DNA of 27,970 nt from a virus, in IMG/VR virus record IMGVR_UViG_3300043444_000182, positions 1 through 27,970 of that record, one strand, 5' to 3'. The notes under the pieces were generated by a model. It saw only the letters and a list, made by a program, of their open reading frames with translations. It was not told the origin of the DNA and did not search any database. Position numbers and translations under genes: made by a program. Shown one piece after another: positions 18,596-24,357 of the stretch (position 1 is its first letter; each line of letters begins with the position of its first letter).

Positions 18596-18608
18596 CCGTT
18601 TTCTGGAA

Positions 18609-18824
18609 TTAGGCGCCGTAGTAGGGACTATAGATCTCCTCATCTTGTGGCGCATCTGCCACACCAAAACTCTCCAAAACTTCGAGCACCATATCCACAG
18701 GGCAGTTCAGCTCTGCGGCAATCCGTTTGGCACTCAAGCCCTCGATGTACAGTTGCTCGATATCATACGCCAGTTCAGCGACCTTAGCCATAGCCATTTC
18801 CTTTTTACTTTTAAAACCCGGCAT
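18609..18824 (-). CDS. Small helix-turn-helix protein (71-72 aa)
   Basis: LAYDIEQLYIEGLSAKRIAAELNCPVDMVLEVLESFG has the spacing of a sigma-like or transposase-type helix-turn-helix, with a short acidic tail. I start at the ATG at 18822-18824, which overlaps the upstream TGA (TGATG); MAMAKVAEL or MAKVAEL a little downstream, after AAAAAGGAA, are also possible. Likely a DNA-binding regulator. It is the third gene of a unit with 18824 and 19012. Confidence 0.72.
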   Translation of the reverse strand: MPGFKSKKEMAMAKVAELAYDIEQLYIEGLSAKRIAAELNCPVDMVLEVLESFGVADAPQDEEIYSPYYGA

Positions 18825-19015
18825 CAATATGCCCCTTCTTCCAGTTGTTCGTCAGTTGTTTCAATCAGTTCGGCACCGCAGTCCAGCAGTCTGTTCAGGA
18901 TATCAACAATGTCTTGGGCACCTGCCCTGTGTCCTTCAAACAGTACTTCACCGCAGTGGCCCTTGACAGTGACCCAATCGCCACTGCCCAGACTGTTCGT
19001 AACAACCTTGATCAT
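18824..19015 (-). CDS. Small protein, unknown (63 aa)
   Basis: The start MIKVVTNSLG is chosen because its ATG overlaps the upstream TGA as ATGA. The product has a beta-rich first half (GSGDWVTVKGHCGEVLFEG) and a helical second half (AQDIVDILNRLLDCGAELIETTDEQ). It resembles small phage proteins of unknown function and is translationally coupled on both sides. Confidence 0.7.
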   Translation of the reverse strand: MIKVVTNSLGSGDWVTVKGHCGEVLFEGHRAGAQDIVDILNRLLDCGAELIETTDEQLEEGAY

Positions 19016-19410
19016 TCTTCGCACTCCTCACGTGATTGGAACTCAAAAGCGTCCTGCATAGACAGGTACTCGCCGTCTGTGCCGTACATAGACACATACC
19101 AACGGCCGTCGCGTCGCAGGATGTAGTCGTACTCCTCACGCTGGCACTCACGTGCGTACTCTTGGAAGTCCTTGTACATACGCTGGGGGTTCAGTTCCTC
19201 GCCACGCTTGGTGTAAAACTCGCAGTCCGCAACATTCTCAGACAGCGTAGAAGTGTCGCCACCGTCAAGCAGGTCGCGCACTTTGAAAGCGTCTGTGTAG
19301 TGCTCTTGCAGGATCTTGCCGTTGTGATCCAAGTAGCCGTCCCAGTGGCAGTAGATCTGCCCAACAGTACCGTCTGCGTATTCCAGTGCAATAGTAGAAC
19401 GAGTTGCCAT
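19012..19410 (-). CDS. Conserved phage protein, unknown (132 aa)
   Basis: MATRSTIALEYADGTVGQIYCHWDGYLDHNGKILQEHY is a highly conserved opening that I recognise from many phage and some bacterial hypothetical proteins; no function is known. The rest has a region of Asp, Tyr and Arg (YKDFQEYARECQREEYDYIL) and a strand-rich end (RWYVSMYGTDGEYL). AAGGAGC is 7 nt before the ATG. It is the first gene of a three-gene coupled unit. Confidence 0.8.
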   Translation of the reverse strand: MATRSTIALEYADGTVGQIYCHWDGYLDHNGKILQEHYTDAFKVRDLLDGGDTSTLSENVADCEFYTKRGEELNPQRMYKDFQEYARECQREEYDYILRRDGRWYVSMYGTDGEYLSMQDAFEFQSREECEE

Positions 19411-19443
19411 TTCAAGTGCTCCTTAGTGTGTCAGTATGTATCT

Positions 19444-19472
19444 ATTATAACCCCAAACTGCTGTTTGGGCAA
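19444..19472 (-). promoter_or_regulatory. Early promoter with palindrome (gene 19012)
   Basis: TTGCCC (19467-19472), 17 bp, TATAAT (19444-19449). The palindrome CCCAAAC-TGCT-GTTTGGG (19452-19469) runs from the -35 into the spacer. Confidence 0.8.
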
Positions 19473-19475
19473 CCA

Positions 19476-19619
19476 TTAACCCTTCTTCTTGGCGGGCTTT
19501 TGTTTAGCTTCCTGAGCGGCGATCTTGCCGCTATAGGCACTGCCAGCCTTGTGGATCAGGCCAGTCTTGGTGAAAGTGATGGTGCCGCCAGTGCTGGAAG
19601 GAATAGTTTTACCGATCAT
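19476..19619 (-). CDS. Small Lys/Ala-rich protein, unknown (47 aa)
   Basis: The frame from ATG 19617-19619 gives MIGKTIPSSTGGTITFTKTG, then LIHKAGSAYSGKIAAQEAKQ and a basic end KPAKKKG. TTAGGAGCAC and a consensus promoter precede it, so it is a real gene despite its length. The basic tail suggests nucleic-acid contact. No family is recognised. Confidence 0.7.
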   Translation of the reverse strand: MIGKTIPSSTGGTITFTKTGLIHKAGSAYSGKIAAQEAKQKPAKKKG

Positions 19620-19651
19620 TGTGTGCTCCTAAGTGCGTTGTTGATGTGTGT

Positions 19652-19680
19652 ATTATAACACCGTTTAGCCTCGGTGTCAA
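19652..19680 (-). promoter_or_regulatory. Early promoter with palindromic spacer (gene 19476)
   Basis: TTGACA (19675-19680), 17 bp, TATAAT (19652-19657). ACACCG (19658-19663) and CGGTGT (19672-19677) form an exact inverted repeat. Confidence 0.85.
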
Positions 19681-19731
19681 CCCCGGCGACTACCCAGGCG
19701 TGTTGCAGGGCGTATGGCCGGGATTGGCACT

Positions 19732-19998
19732 TCAGCAATCAGGGTCAAAGTCTGCCCACTCTTGCGCTTCGTCAGGCTGACCATCGCGCTCTTCGCGCTC
19801 CAATTCTTCTTGAAGTTCCTCGCTCATAGACATGAAGTCCTCGCACATGCCAAACAGTGCTTCAAAGTAACGACGCTCGTCCCTGTTCATCTCACGCAGG
19901 AACATAGGGCCTTCTTCTTGCATTGCCTGCACAACCTGTTGCAGGGCCAGGAAAGTGTTGTTGCACATGCAGTAGGACATGTTAGGGTAGTTAGACAT
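19732..19998 (-). CDS. Acidic helical protein, unknown (88 aa)
   Basis: MSNYPNMSYCMCNNTFLALQQVVQAMQEEG is followed by a long, very acidic helix (MSMSEELQEELEREERDGQPDEAQEW) and ends FDPDC. It has four cysteines, two as CMC near the N-terminus. Net charge is strongly negative, which could suit a DNA-mimic or an inhibitor, but this is only a possibility. AAGGAGC is 4 nt before the ATG. Confidence 0.7.
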   Translation of the reverse strand: MSNYPNMSYCMCNNTFLALQQVVQAMQEEGPMFLREMNRDERRYFEALFGMCEDFMSMSEELQEELEREERDGQPDEAQEWADFDPDC

Positions 19999-20029
19999 TT
20001 CAGCTCCTTAGTGCGTTGTTGATGTGTGT

Positions 20030-20058
20030 ATTATAACAGGGTTTGGAAACCCTGTCAA
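20030..20058 (-). promoter_or_regulatory. Early promoter with perfect 20 bp palindrome (gene 19732)
   Basis: TTGACA (20053-20058), 17 bp, TATAAT (20030-20035). ACAGGGTTTGGAAACCCTGT at 20036-20055 is a perfect palindrome filling the whole spacer and part of the -35. This could be an operator or a cruciform/hairpin. Confidence 0.85.
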
Positions 20059-20066
20059 GTGGCGGG

Positions 20067-20255
20067 TTATTCTGCTTCCAGCTCCTCTATAGCTTCCTCA
20101 AGCGTGTCTATAATGTTGTCAATCTCATTGTGCAACTCATAGCACACATCTCCATCCAGCTCTGCTGTGCCTACTTGTTGCAGTGCATCAACATCCTGTA
20201 GCAGTGCAATTGCCTCACGCAGTTTGTCTGCCTTTTGCTTGTTTGTTAGTTGCAT
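20067..20255 (-). CDS. Acidic coiled-coil protein, unknown (62 aa)
   Basis: MQLTNKQKADKLREAIALLQDVDALQQV ... NEIDNIIDTLEEAIEELEAE has heptad-like hydrophobic spacing over most of its length. It resembles its upstream neighbour (20287) in size and helical acidic character. AGGAAC precedes the ATG by 7 nt. Its promoter lies inside the end of that neighbour. No family is recognised. Confidence 0.7.
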   Translation of the reverse strand: MQLTNKQKADKLREAIALLQDVDALQQVGTAELDGDVCYELHNEIDNIIDTLEEAIEELEAE

Positions 20256-20277
20256 CTCTCGTTCCTGTTAAAACTGT

Positions 20278-20306
20278 ATTTTAGCATCAGTCCAAGTAGT
20301 AGTCAA
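20278..20306 (-). promoter_or_regulatory. Early promoter inside upstream coding end (gene 20067)
   Basis: TTGACT (20301-20306), 17 bp, TAAAAT (20278-20283). The -35 and spacer code the last residues VDYYLD of the upstream gene. Confidence 0.7.
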
Positions 20307-20451
20307 CCACCTGTTGTAGTTGTGCTACAGCACTTTGTACCTCAGCCCACACGTCGCCAATCTCTGCAAGTTGCACCTTGTCACATTCTGCGTCAAACAG
20401 CATCTCATCAACCTCTGCAATTTTAGCAAGTATCTGTTCCTTCAACGTCAT
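20287..20451 (-). CDS. Small acidic helical protein (54 aa)
   Basis: The frame from ATG 20449-20451 reads MTLKEQILAKIAEVDEMLFD, AECDKVQLAEIGDVWAEVQS and AVAQLQQVVDYYLD. It is helical with coiled-coil-like spacing. AAGGAGCAC is 2-3 nt before the ATG and a strong promoter precedes it. The similarity in style to 20067 suggests a diverged duplicate, but identity is low. Confidence 0.72.
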   Translation of the reverse strand: MTLKEQILAKIAEVDEMLFDAECDKVQLAEIGDVWAEVQSAVAQLQQVVDYYLD

Positions 20452-20476
20452 GTGTGCTCCTTGTTGCTAAGTGTGT

Positions 20477-20505
20477 ATTATAACGCAAACACAGCACAGC
20501 GTCAA
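20477..20505 (-). promoter_or_regulatory. Early promoter in a hairpin (gene 20287)
   Basis: TTGACG (20500-20505), 17 bp, TATAAT (20477-20482). The -35 is in the loop of the 20490-20524 stem-loop. Confidence 0.8.
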
Positions 20506-20524
20506 TCAATAACCCTGTGCTGTG
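20490..20524 (-). terminator. 10 bp stem-loop enclosing the -35
   Basis: CACAGCACAG pairs with CTGTGCTGTG, followed by TTTG on the - strand. Probable terminator of gene 20533 fused to the next promoter. Confidence 0.65.
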
Positions 20525-20532
20525 CTCAACTA

Positions 20533-20856
20533 TTACGCTTCCATGCTCGCGTAGTTGTCCTCTTGCATACCCTGCTCTGTAAATGTTACAGCAAAACCCA
20601 CAGCGTCGCTAATAGCATTTTCAAAAGCACTGTCTGTATAAATGTCCCATGTGCTGTCGTGTTGCACATTTACCATTGTGTAAAATTCTTGTTCATAAAT
20701 GTTATTAATAACAGTAATACCTGTAACATTTACTTTTCTACCTGCCTCACAGCCCCACAAGCCGTCCCCTGCTGTAGTAACAGCAAACGCACAATCAAAC
20801 TCTGTAATAATACAATCTACATCACGTTCAAAACGCACAAGTGTTAATTTTTGCAT
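20533..20856 (-). CDS. Beta-rich protein, unknown (107 aa)
   Basis: MQKLTLVRFERDVDCIITEFDCAFAVTT ... VNVTGITVINNIYEQEFYTMVNVQHDSTWDIYTDSAF is strand-rich, with a short helix before the acidic C-terminus. CAGGAGC is 6 nt before the ATG. Codons here and in the next gene are more T- and A-rich than in neighbours, with Gly-poor composition, so the pair may be of separate origin. No family is recognised. Confidence 0.7.
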   Translation of the reverse strand: MQKLTLVRFERDVDCIITEFDCAFAVTTAGDGLWGCEAGRKVNVTGITVINNIYEQEFYTMVNVQHDSTWDIYTDSAFENAISDAVGFAVTFTEQGMQEDNYASMEA

Positions 20857-20879
20857 TGCTTTGCTCCTGTTAAAAATGT

Positions 20880-20908
20880 ATTATAACGCAAAACAAAGCA
20901 CAGCGCAA
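20880..20908 (-). promoter_or_regulatory. Early promoter downstream of terminator stem (gene 20533)
   Basis: TTGCGC (20903-20908), 17 bp, TATAAT (20880-20885). The -35 is inside the terminator stem at 20889-20928. Confidence 0.7.
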
Positions 20909-20928
20909 GCAATAACCCTGCGCTGTGC
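20889..20928 (-). terminator. Intrinsic terminator overlapping a promoter
   Basis: GCACAGCGCA pairs perfectly with TGCGCTGTGC across an 11 nt loop and is followed by TTTGTTTT on the - strand. It ends gene 20936 and overlaps the next promoter. Confidence 0.8.
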
Positions 20929-20935
20929 AGTGTTA

Positions 20936-21172
20936 TTAAAACAGTTCTACAACGTTGTTTGTACGCAGTTGTTTTTTAGCCACAGCAATAGCTTGTTGCA
21001 AACTGTGTGCAACATATTCTGCACTGTCAGTAAAACTAGCTACATCTCCTGTAACTAGTACAGCATTTTGCACTGTAATACGATTGTGTGCATCAAAACT
21101 AAAAACTAAACGATAAGTTTGCAAACGCTTGTTTTTAACTAGTTTTGCGTACAGTGTGCAATTTGTTTGCAT
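20936..21172 (-). CDS. Small protein, unknown (78 aa)
   Basis: MQTNCTLYAKLVKNKRLQTYRLVFSFDAHNRITVQNAVLVTG is strand-rich, followed by an alanine-rich helix (EYVAHSLQQAIAVAKKQLRTNNVVELF). AAGGAGC is 5 nt before the ATG. It shares the AT-leaning codon use of gene 20533. No family is recognised. Confidence 0.68.
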   Translation of the reverse strand: MQTNCTLYAKLVKNKRLQTYRLVFSFDAHNRITVQNAVLVTGDVASFTDSAEYVAHSLQQAIAVAKKQLRTNNVVELF

Positions 21173-21197
21173 AAGTGCTCCTTGTTAGTGTAAGTGT

Positions 21198-21226
21198 ATT
21201 ATAACGCAACACTAACAAGAGAGCAA
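21198..21226 (-). promoter_or_regulatory. Early promoter (gene 20936)
   Basis: TTGCTC (21221-21226), 17 bp, TATAAT (21198-21203), just after a terminator hairpin. Confidence 0.7.
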
Positions 21227-21228
21227 CC

Positions 21229-21252
21229 AAAAACCCTGAGGACTGTAGGGTT
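21229..21252 (-). terminator. Intrinsic terminator after gene 21251
   Basis: AACCCT-ACAGTCCTC-AGGGTTTTT on the - strand: short 6 bp stem with a U-tract. Confidence 0.65.
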
Positions 21253-21805
21253 ATTCTTGATCTTCCTCCTCATACTGTGCCATCTCCTCTGAGATGCCAA
21301 AGTAGTCATCCAACTCAGCGCCAATCGCTTCACGCACAGTAGCAGAAGTCTCGCCACTGTATTCGTAATAGTCGTCCTCACCATTGTCCCACTTGCCCAC
21401 AAAGCACATGCCGGGCTCGTAATACATGGCTTCAACCTCAAAGCCCAGAGCCATCAGTTTCTCATAAGCACCAGTGGGAGGAGCCCAGGCACTTTCAAAG
21501 CTCGCTGTCACTGTGTTAGGATCCTGTCGCTCAACGTTCTCCAAGTTGAAATCCCACTTGGTACCCCAATTGGCCACATTCCAATCGTACCAGTCCTTGT
21601 AGCCATACTTCTCAATGTTGGCTGCTTGCTGGGCTTCGTGAGCGGCTCGCTTGTCCTCACCCATAAAGCCAGATACAGTATCAATCAGCTCTTGGGGAGT
21701 AGGCAAGAACTCCATCAGCAGGCCTTCTTGGCCTTTGATCACGCGATCGATCATTGCAGGGTCTGCGTGACGCAGTGTAATACCGTTTGAGCACCAATTA
21801 GGCAT
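21251..21805 (-). CDS. Api92/YubB-like protein with ferredoxin-like domain (DUF1281)
   Basis: The 184-residue protein starts MPNWCSNGITLRHADPAMIDRV, the signature opening of the DUF1281/Api92-like family found in phages and plasmids. WGTKWDFNLENVERQ and SFESAWAPPTGAYEKLMALGF follow, then a very acidic C-terminus (EEMAQYEEEDQE). Function is unknown in the family. It overlaps the upstream gene by 8 bp and is the last of a three-gene unit (21990, 21798, 21251). Confidence 0.78.
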   Translation of the reverse strand: MPNWCSNGITLRHADPAMIDRVIKGQEGLLMEFLPTPQELIDTVSGFMGEDKRAAHEAQQAANIEKYGYKDWYDWNVANWGTKWDFNLENVERQDPNTVTASFESAWAPPTGAYEKLMALGFEVEAMYYEPGMCFVGKWDNGEDDYYEYSGETSATVREAIGAELDDYFGISEEMAQYEEEDQE

Positions 21806-21980
21806 TTTCCATCTCCTTGCGTTGTGCTACTTCGTAGCGAAGTTCATCGTCAGTAAAGTTCCTGTAGCCTTTGAAGCCAAAGCCCAGGTAAGAGTCCAAC
21901 AGCTCGGGACCGTTGGCACAATCCATGATGTACCTGAAGTCCGAGTCAATCAGGTAGTCGACCATTTCTTCGCGATCCAT
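21798..21980 (-). CDS. Small acidic protein, unknown (60 aa)
   Basis: MDREEMVDYLIDSDFRYIMDCANGPELLDSYLGFGFKGYRNFTDDEL is a compact helical protein with conserved-looking Tyr and Gly positions; similar proteins occur next to DUF1281 genes in phages. AAGGAGCCGCT precedes the ATG. It overlaps the next gene by 8 bp. Confidence 0.7.
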   Translation of the reverse strand: MDREEMVDYLIDSDFRYIMDCANGPELLDSYLGFGFKGYRNFTDDELRYEVAQRKEMENA

Positions 21981-21989
21981 AGCGGCTCC

Positions 21990-22247
21990 TTAGTAGTATT
22001 CGTGAATTTCAACAGAGGGATCCAAAGCCAACAGCTCTGCCGCAACCTTGTGCAGTGCGGCACGACGGGCCATAACCTGTCGAGCAGGCAGTTCGCCATC
22101 GCAGGAAATGTTTTCTGGGCTTAGAGCGCAGTCAATGTCACGGGCCAGTTCCTGGCGGTCTGCGGCACTCTTGAGGTTGAGCTCCTTACCACCAAACAGT
22201 TTAGCCCACTTGTTCTTGGACTCTACATACGCTTTGAGATTTTGCAT
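21990..22247 (-). CDS. Small helical protein, unknown (85 aa)
   Basis: MQNLKAYVESKNKWAKLFGGKELNLKSAADRQELARDIDCALSP is followed by CDGELPARQVMARRAALHKVAAELLALDP. Largely helical with basic patches. The stop overlaps the ribosome binding site of the next gene (TAAGGAGC). AAGGAGC is 5 nt before its own ATG. No family is recognised. Confidence 0.7.
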   Translation of the reverse strand: MQNLKAYVESKNKWAKLFGGKELNLKSAADRQELARDIDCALSPENISCDGELPARQVMARRAALHKVAAELLALDPSVEIHEYY

Positions 22248-22274
22248 CGTCTGCTCCTTAGTGTGTAAGCCTTA

Positions 22275-22303
22275 ATTATATAGAGGTTTTACCAGTTTGT
22301 CAA
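22275..22303 (-). promoter_or_regulatory. Early promoter (genes 21990-21251)
   Basis: TTGACA (22298-22303), 17 bp, TATAAT (22275-22280). The TGA stop of the upstream gene (22300-22302) is inside the -35. The leader TTAAGGCTTACACACTAAGGAGC is shared with the gene at 23718. Confidence 0.85.
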
Positions 22304-22533
22304 TCCAGCGCCTTATATAACCCTAGAACGCATAGGGCTATTGCTACACCGTTGATGATCATCTGTTGCTTATTTGCCACACGGTAGCTCCACGTAAAGA
22401 AGCAAATGGCACCCCCGAGCCCTGCCCAAATATTGTAGGGGTGCATGTTGGGAAAGAAATTCATTAATGCATACATCACAAGAATGAACGCAGTCCCAAC
22501 CCACTGTAGTACTTCATTCGACTGCGATCGCAT
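22300..22533 (-). CDS. Membrane protein, three TM segments (77 aa)
   Basis: MRSQSNEVLQWVGTAFILVMYALMNFF, NIWAGLGGAICFFTWSYRV and MIINGVAIALCVLGLYKAL are three hydrophobic segments, with the N-terminus short. The pattern is like small polytopic phage and bacterial proteins but I cannot name the family. It begins inside the end of gene 22514 (20 bp overlap), with only a weak ribosome site, so it depends on coupling. Confidence 0.75.
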   Translation of the reverse strand: MRSQSNEVLQWVGTAFILVMYALMNFFPNMHPYNIWAGLGGAICFFTWSYRVANKQQMIINGVAIALCVLGLYKALD

Positions 22534-22867
22534 TCAGCTTCTCTTTCAAACGTTTGACTTCTTGTTTTGCTTCGTGCATAGCTTCGATCAGGCAGTCTTC
22601 AACTGTTCCGTCAGTGAGCACATCTGCGGCATTCTCGTACAAGCATCCGCCCAGGTAGTGCGAGCCCAACTCGTGTCCGTCCAGCATAACACGCACTCGC
22701 AACATGAACCAATCGTACTTGCCCGACTCAATGTCTGCGTAGAGTTTGCGCTTAGAGTCAAAGCATTCGCTCAACTGTGACCAAGGGTCAATGTCCTCAT
22801 AGGTCTTATCTACAAACACAAGAAACCCGTCGCGTTCGAATGTAGCCAGCTCGTCATAGTGTCGCAT
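22514..22867 (-). CDS. Conserved phage protein, unknown (117 aa)
   Basis: MRHYDELATFERDGFLVFVDKTYEDIDPWSQL, WFMLRVRVMLDGHELGSHYLGGCLYENA and a C-terminal charged helix EAMHEAKQEVKRLKEKL. The motif LxxHYLGGCLYE looks conserved, but function is unknown. AAGGAGC is 5 nt before the ATG. It is the first gene of a pair with the membrane protein at 22300. Confidence 0.72.
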   Translation of the reverse strand: MRHYDELATFERDGFLVFVDKTYEDIDPWSQLSECFDSKRKLYADIESGKYDWFMLRVRVMLDGHELGSHYLGGCLYENAADVLTDGTVEDCLIEAMHEAKQEVKRLKEKLNAIAVE

Positions 22868-22892
22868 GTTTGCTCCTTAGTGTGAAGTGTAT

Positions 22893-22922
22893 ATTATACA
22901 CCCGGTTTTACCACAATGTCAA
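22893..22922 (-). promoter_or_regulatory. Early promoter entirely inside a coding sequence (gene 22514)
   Basis: TTGACA (22917-22922), 18 bp, TATAAT (22893-22898). The upstream gene's TAA stop (22894-22896) is inside the -10. CCGGTT and AACCGG form an inverted repeat around the -35. Confidence 0.8.
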
Positions 22923-23034
22923 CCGGATATCCGTCGTGGTTGATCAGGCTGTCACGTACATACTTTTGATCGCAGTTCTTGGTGAAGAACACACGATCGA
23001 TCCACTTGCCCTTGTGAAATACATTCCAACTCAT
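22894..23034 (-). CDS. Small phage protein, unknown (46 aa)
   Basis: The frame from ATG 23032-23034 reads MSWNVFHKGKWIDRVFFTKN, then CDQKYVRDSLINHDGYPVDI and VVKPGV. The pattern VxxGxxxDxVFFxxxCDxxYVRxxLIxHDGY is one I recognise from small phage hypothetical proteins. The start overlaps the upstream TGA (ATGA). The next promoter is coded by its last 9 codons, and the stop lies in that promoter's -10. Confidence 0.75.
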   Translation of the reverse strand: MSWNVFHKGKWIDRVFFTKNCDQKYVRDSLINHDGYPVDIVVKPGV

Positions 23035-23216
23035 TCTTCGTCCTCCTCGTCCTGCTCGATAATGTCGTTGGCCTTCATCATCTCTGCTACATCGTACTCC
23101 GAGAGCCAGCTCAATGCCATGTCTGCCACAGCGCGAGCGTCGATCAAGCCCTCGTCCATCATGTCGATCAGACGGTTAGTTGCAGGGCGAACTTTGCGAT
23201 GATCAAATCCGTACAT
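23031..23216 (-). CDS. Small acidic protein, unknown (61 aa)
   Basis: MYGFDHRKVRPATNRLIDMMDEGLIDARAVADMALSWLSEYDVAEMM is helical and similar in outline to small proteins common in phages, with an acidic end DEEDEE. AAGGAGC is 4 nt before the ATG. It is coupled to the 46-residue gene by ATGA. Confidence 0.7.
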   Translation of the reverse strand: MYGFDHRKVRPATNRLIDMMDEGLIDARAVADMALSWLSEYDVAEMMKANDIIEQDEEDEE

Positions 23217-23247
23217 TAGAGCTCCTTAGTGCGTTGTTGATGTGTGT

Positions 23248-23276
23248 ATTATAACAGGATTCAAAGACCCTGTCAA
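23248..23276 (-). promoter_or_regulatory. Early promoter with palindromic spacer (genes 23031, 22894)
   Basis: TTGACA (23271-23276), 17 bp, TATAAT (23248-23253). ACAGGGT...ATCCTGT is a near-palindrome and relates this cassette to that at 20030-20058. Confidence 0.85.
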
Positions 23277-23284
23277 GTGGCGGG

Positions 23285-23641
23285 TTATTCGAAGCTTACG
23301 CTTACATCGACCTCAATGTCTGTTACTTCGCCAGCGAGATTAAACTTCAAGCCCGTAACAGCCGCGCCGTAGCGAGCAGCCTCAAGCCGGCGCTCAATTT
23401 CGTGCTTGAGATCGCCAATCATGTCGTTGAGAAAGTCCCCAGCGCTGTCTTTAACGCCTTTCAGCGTTTCATTGATCGCGTTACGGCTCATGTCCTCTTG
23501 CCCGTCCATGATCATCTCAATAAAGCCCTCAGTCTGGTTGATCAAGGCACTCTCAACAACGGCGTCGATCAGCTCCCGCTTTGCCCACAGAATTTCGCTG
23601 GCTTTGAAAGTCTTCTCGCCTGCTTTGTAAATGACTGACAT
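23285..23641 (-). CDS. Helical protein, unknown (118 aa)
   Basis: MSVIYKAGEKTFKASEILWAKRELIDAVVESALINQTEGF ... DFLNDMIGDLKHEIERRLEAARYG is a mainly helical protein with an amphipathic central region, then a strand-rich end (KFNLAGEVTDIEVDVSVSFE). AAGGAGCAC precedes the ATG. Monocistronic by promoter and hairpin placement. No family is recognised. Confidence 0.7.
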   Translation of the reverse strand: MSVIYKAGEKTFKASEILWAKRELIDAVVESALINQTEGFIEMIMDGQEDMSRNAINETLKGVKDSAGDFLNDMIGDLKHEIERRLEAARYGAAVTGLKFNLAGEVTDIEVDVSVSFE

Positions 23642-23667
23642 AGTGTGCTCCTTGTTGCGATGTGTGT

Positions 23668-23697
23668 ATTATAACACCATTTGGGCAGGGCTGTCAA
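23668..23697 (-). promoter_or_regulatory. Early promoter in a hairpin loop (gene 23285)
   Basis: TTGACA (23692-23697), 18 bp, TATAAT (23668-23673). The -35 lies in the loop of the stem at 23683-23708. Confidence 0.8.
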
Positions 23698-23708
23698 TAA
23701 CCCTGCCC
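23683..23708 (-). terminator. GGGCAGGG/CCCTGCCC stem enclosing the -35
   Basis: A perfect 8 bp stem with a 10 nt loop that contains the -35 box. No U-tract follows, so terminator function is uncertain; it may be a PeSL-type stem-loop. Confidence 0.55.
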
Positions 23709-23717
23709 ACTGTAGGG

Positions 23718-24011
23718 TTAAGCGTACTCGCGTTCGTCTGCAATCACTGTCAGCATACTAGCAGGCACCCGCCACAGACCGCTGATGGTCTTGACTGTAA
23801 CATACTTGATCGCGATCTTTGTGACCACGCCCGTATAGTTTTGGCCAGTTTTGGTGCTGGTGAAATTGACGTTTGAGCCCAAGGTGATCGAGCGCTTGTT
23901 CTTCTCGCTCAGGCGTGCCCGGGCAAACTTGACAGCATCGATGATCGAGCCCAGTTGCTCGTTAGTGAAGTTGCCTGCCAAGATCTCTGCATTAACGGTT
24001 TGAATTGACAT
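23718..24011 (-). CDS. Small phage protein with SH3/KOW-like end (97 aa)
   Basis: Residues 1-40 are helical (SIIDAVKFARARLSEKNKR) and residues 41-90 form alternating strands LGSNVNFTSTKTGQNYTGVVTKIAIKYVTVKT-SGLWRVPASMLTVI, as in KOW/SH3-like small barrels. Similar proteins are frequent in marine phages. RNA or protein binding is plausible, not shown. AAGGAGC is 6 nt before the ATG. Confidence 0.75.
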   Translation of the reverse strand: MSIQTVNAEILAGNFTNEQLGSIIDAVKFARARLSEKNKRSITLGSNVNFTSTKTGQNYTGVVTKIAIKYVTVKTISGLWRVPASMLTVIADEREYA

Positions 24012-24039
24012 TCAAGTGCTCCTTAGTGTGTAAGCCTTA

Positions 24040-24068
24040 ATTATACGGTAAAACCAAAGACCTGTCAA
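24040..24068 (-). promoter_or_regulatory. Early promoter (gene 23718)
   Basis: TTGACA (24063-24068), 17 bp, TATAAT (24040-24045). The spacer is nearly identical to that at 15256-15284 and the leader to that at 22275. Confidence 0.85.
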
Positions 24069-24080
24069 GTCTTAGGGTCT

Positions 24081-24356
24081 TTACATAGACCAGTAGAGTT
24101 CCGAGCTAGGATCGCACGAACGAGGCGTGTCGTGTGCGATCTCAACCATTTGCCCGGTCATCAAGTTCTTTACCCACTTGGTCGTAGGCACAACCTCAAC
24201 ACGGAACTGGCTCGCAGGCCAAACAGCCTCTACTTCTCGGATCACTGTGAGTGCATCCCGGCCTTCCCATACTGTAGTGGATACCAGTCGCTCGCCAGTC
24301 TTGCAACGACGATCTGTTTTCCAAACGTATGCGGTATGTCGTGTTCTATCAACCAT
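24081..24356 (-). CDS. Small protein, unknown (91 aa)
   Basis: MVDRTRHTAYVWKTDRRCKTGERLVSTTVWEGRDALTVIREVEAVWP is followed by FRVEVVPTTKWVKNLMTGQMVEIAHDTPRSCDPSSELYWSM. The two-half layout with a conserved-looking KxVKNLMTGxMVE resembles phage proteins of unknown function. GAGGAG is 7 nt before the ATG; the ATG is 1 nt after the upstream TGA, so it is coupled to the GIY-YIG-like gene. Confidence 0.7.
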   Translation of the reverse strand: MVDRTRHTAYVWKTDRRCKTGERLVSTTVWEGRDALTVIREVEAVWPASQFRVEVVPTTKWVKNLMTGQMVEIAHDTPRSCDPSSELYWSM

Positions 24357-24357
24357 G

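Noticed and set aside
20320-20847. A 175-codon + strand frame
   Set aside because: It runs antisense across two genes that have promoters, ribosome sites and terminators; its composition (Cys, His, Leu-rich) is that of a shadow frame.
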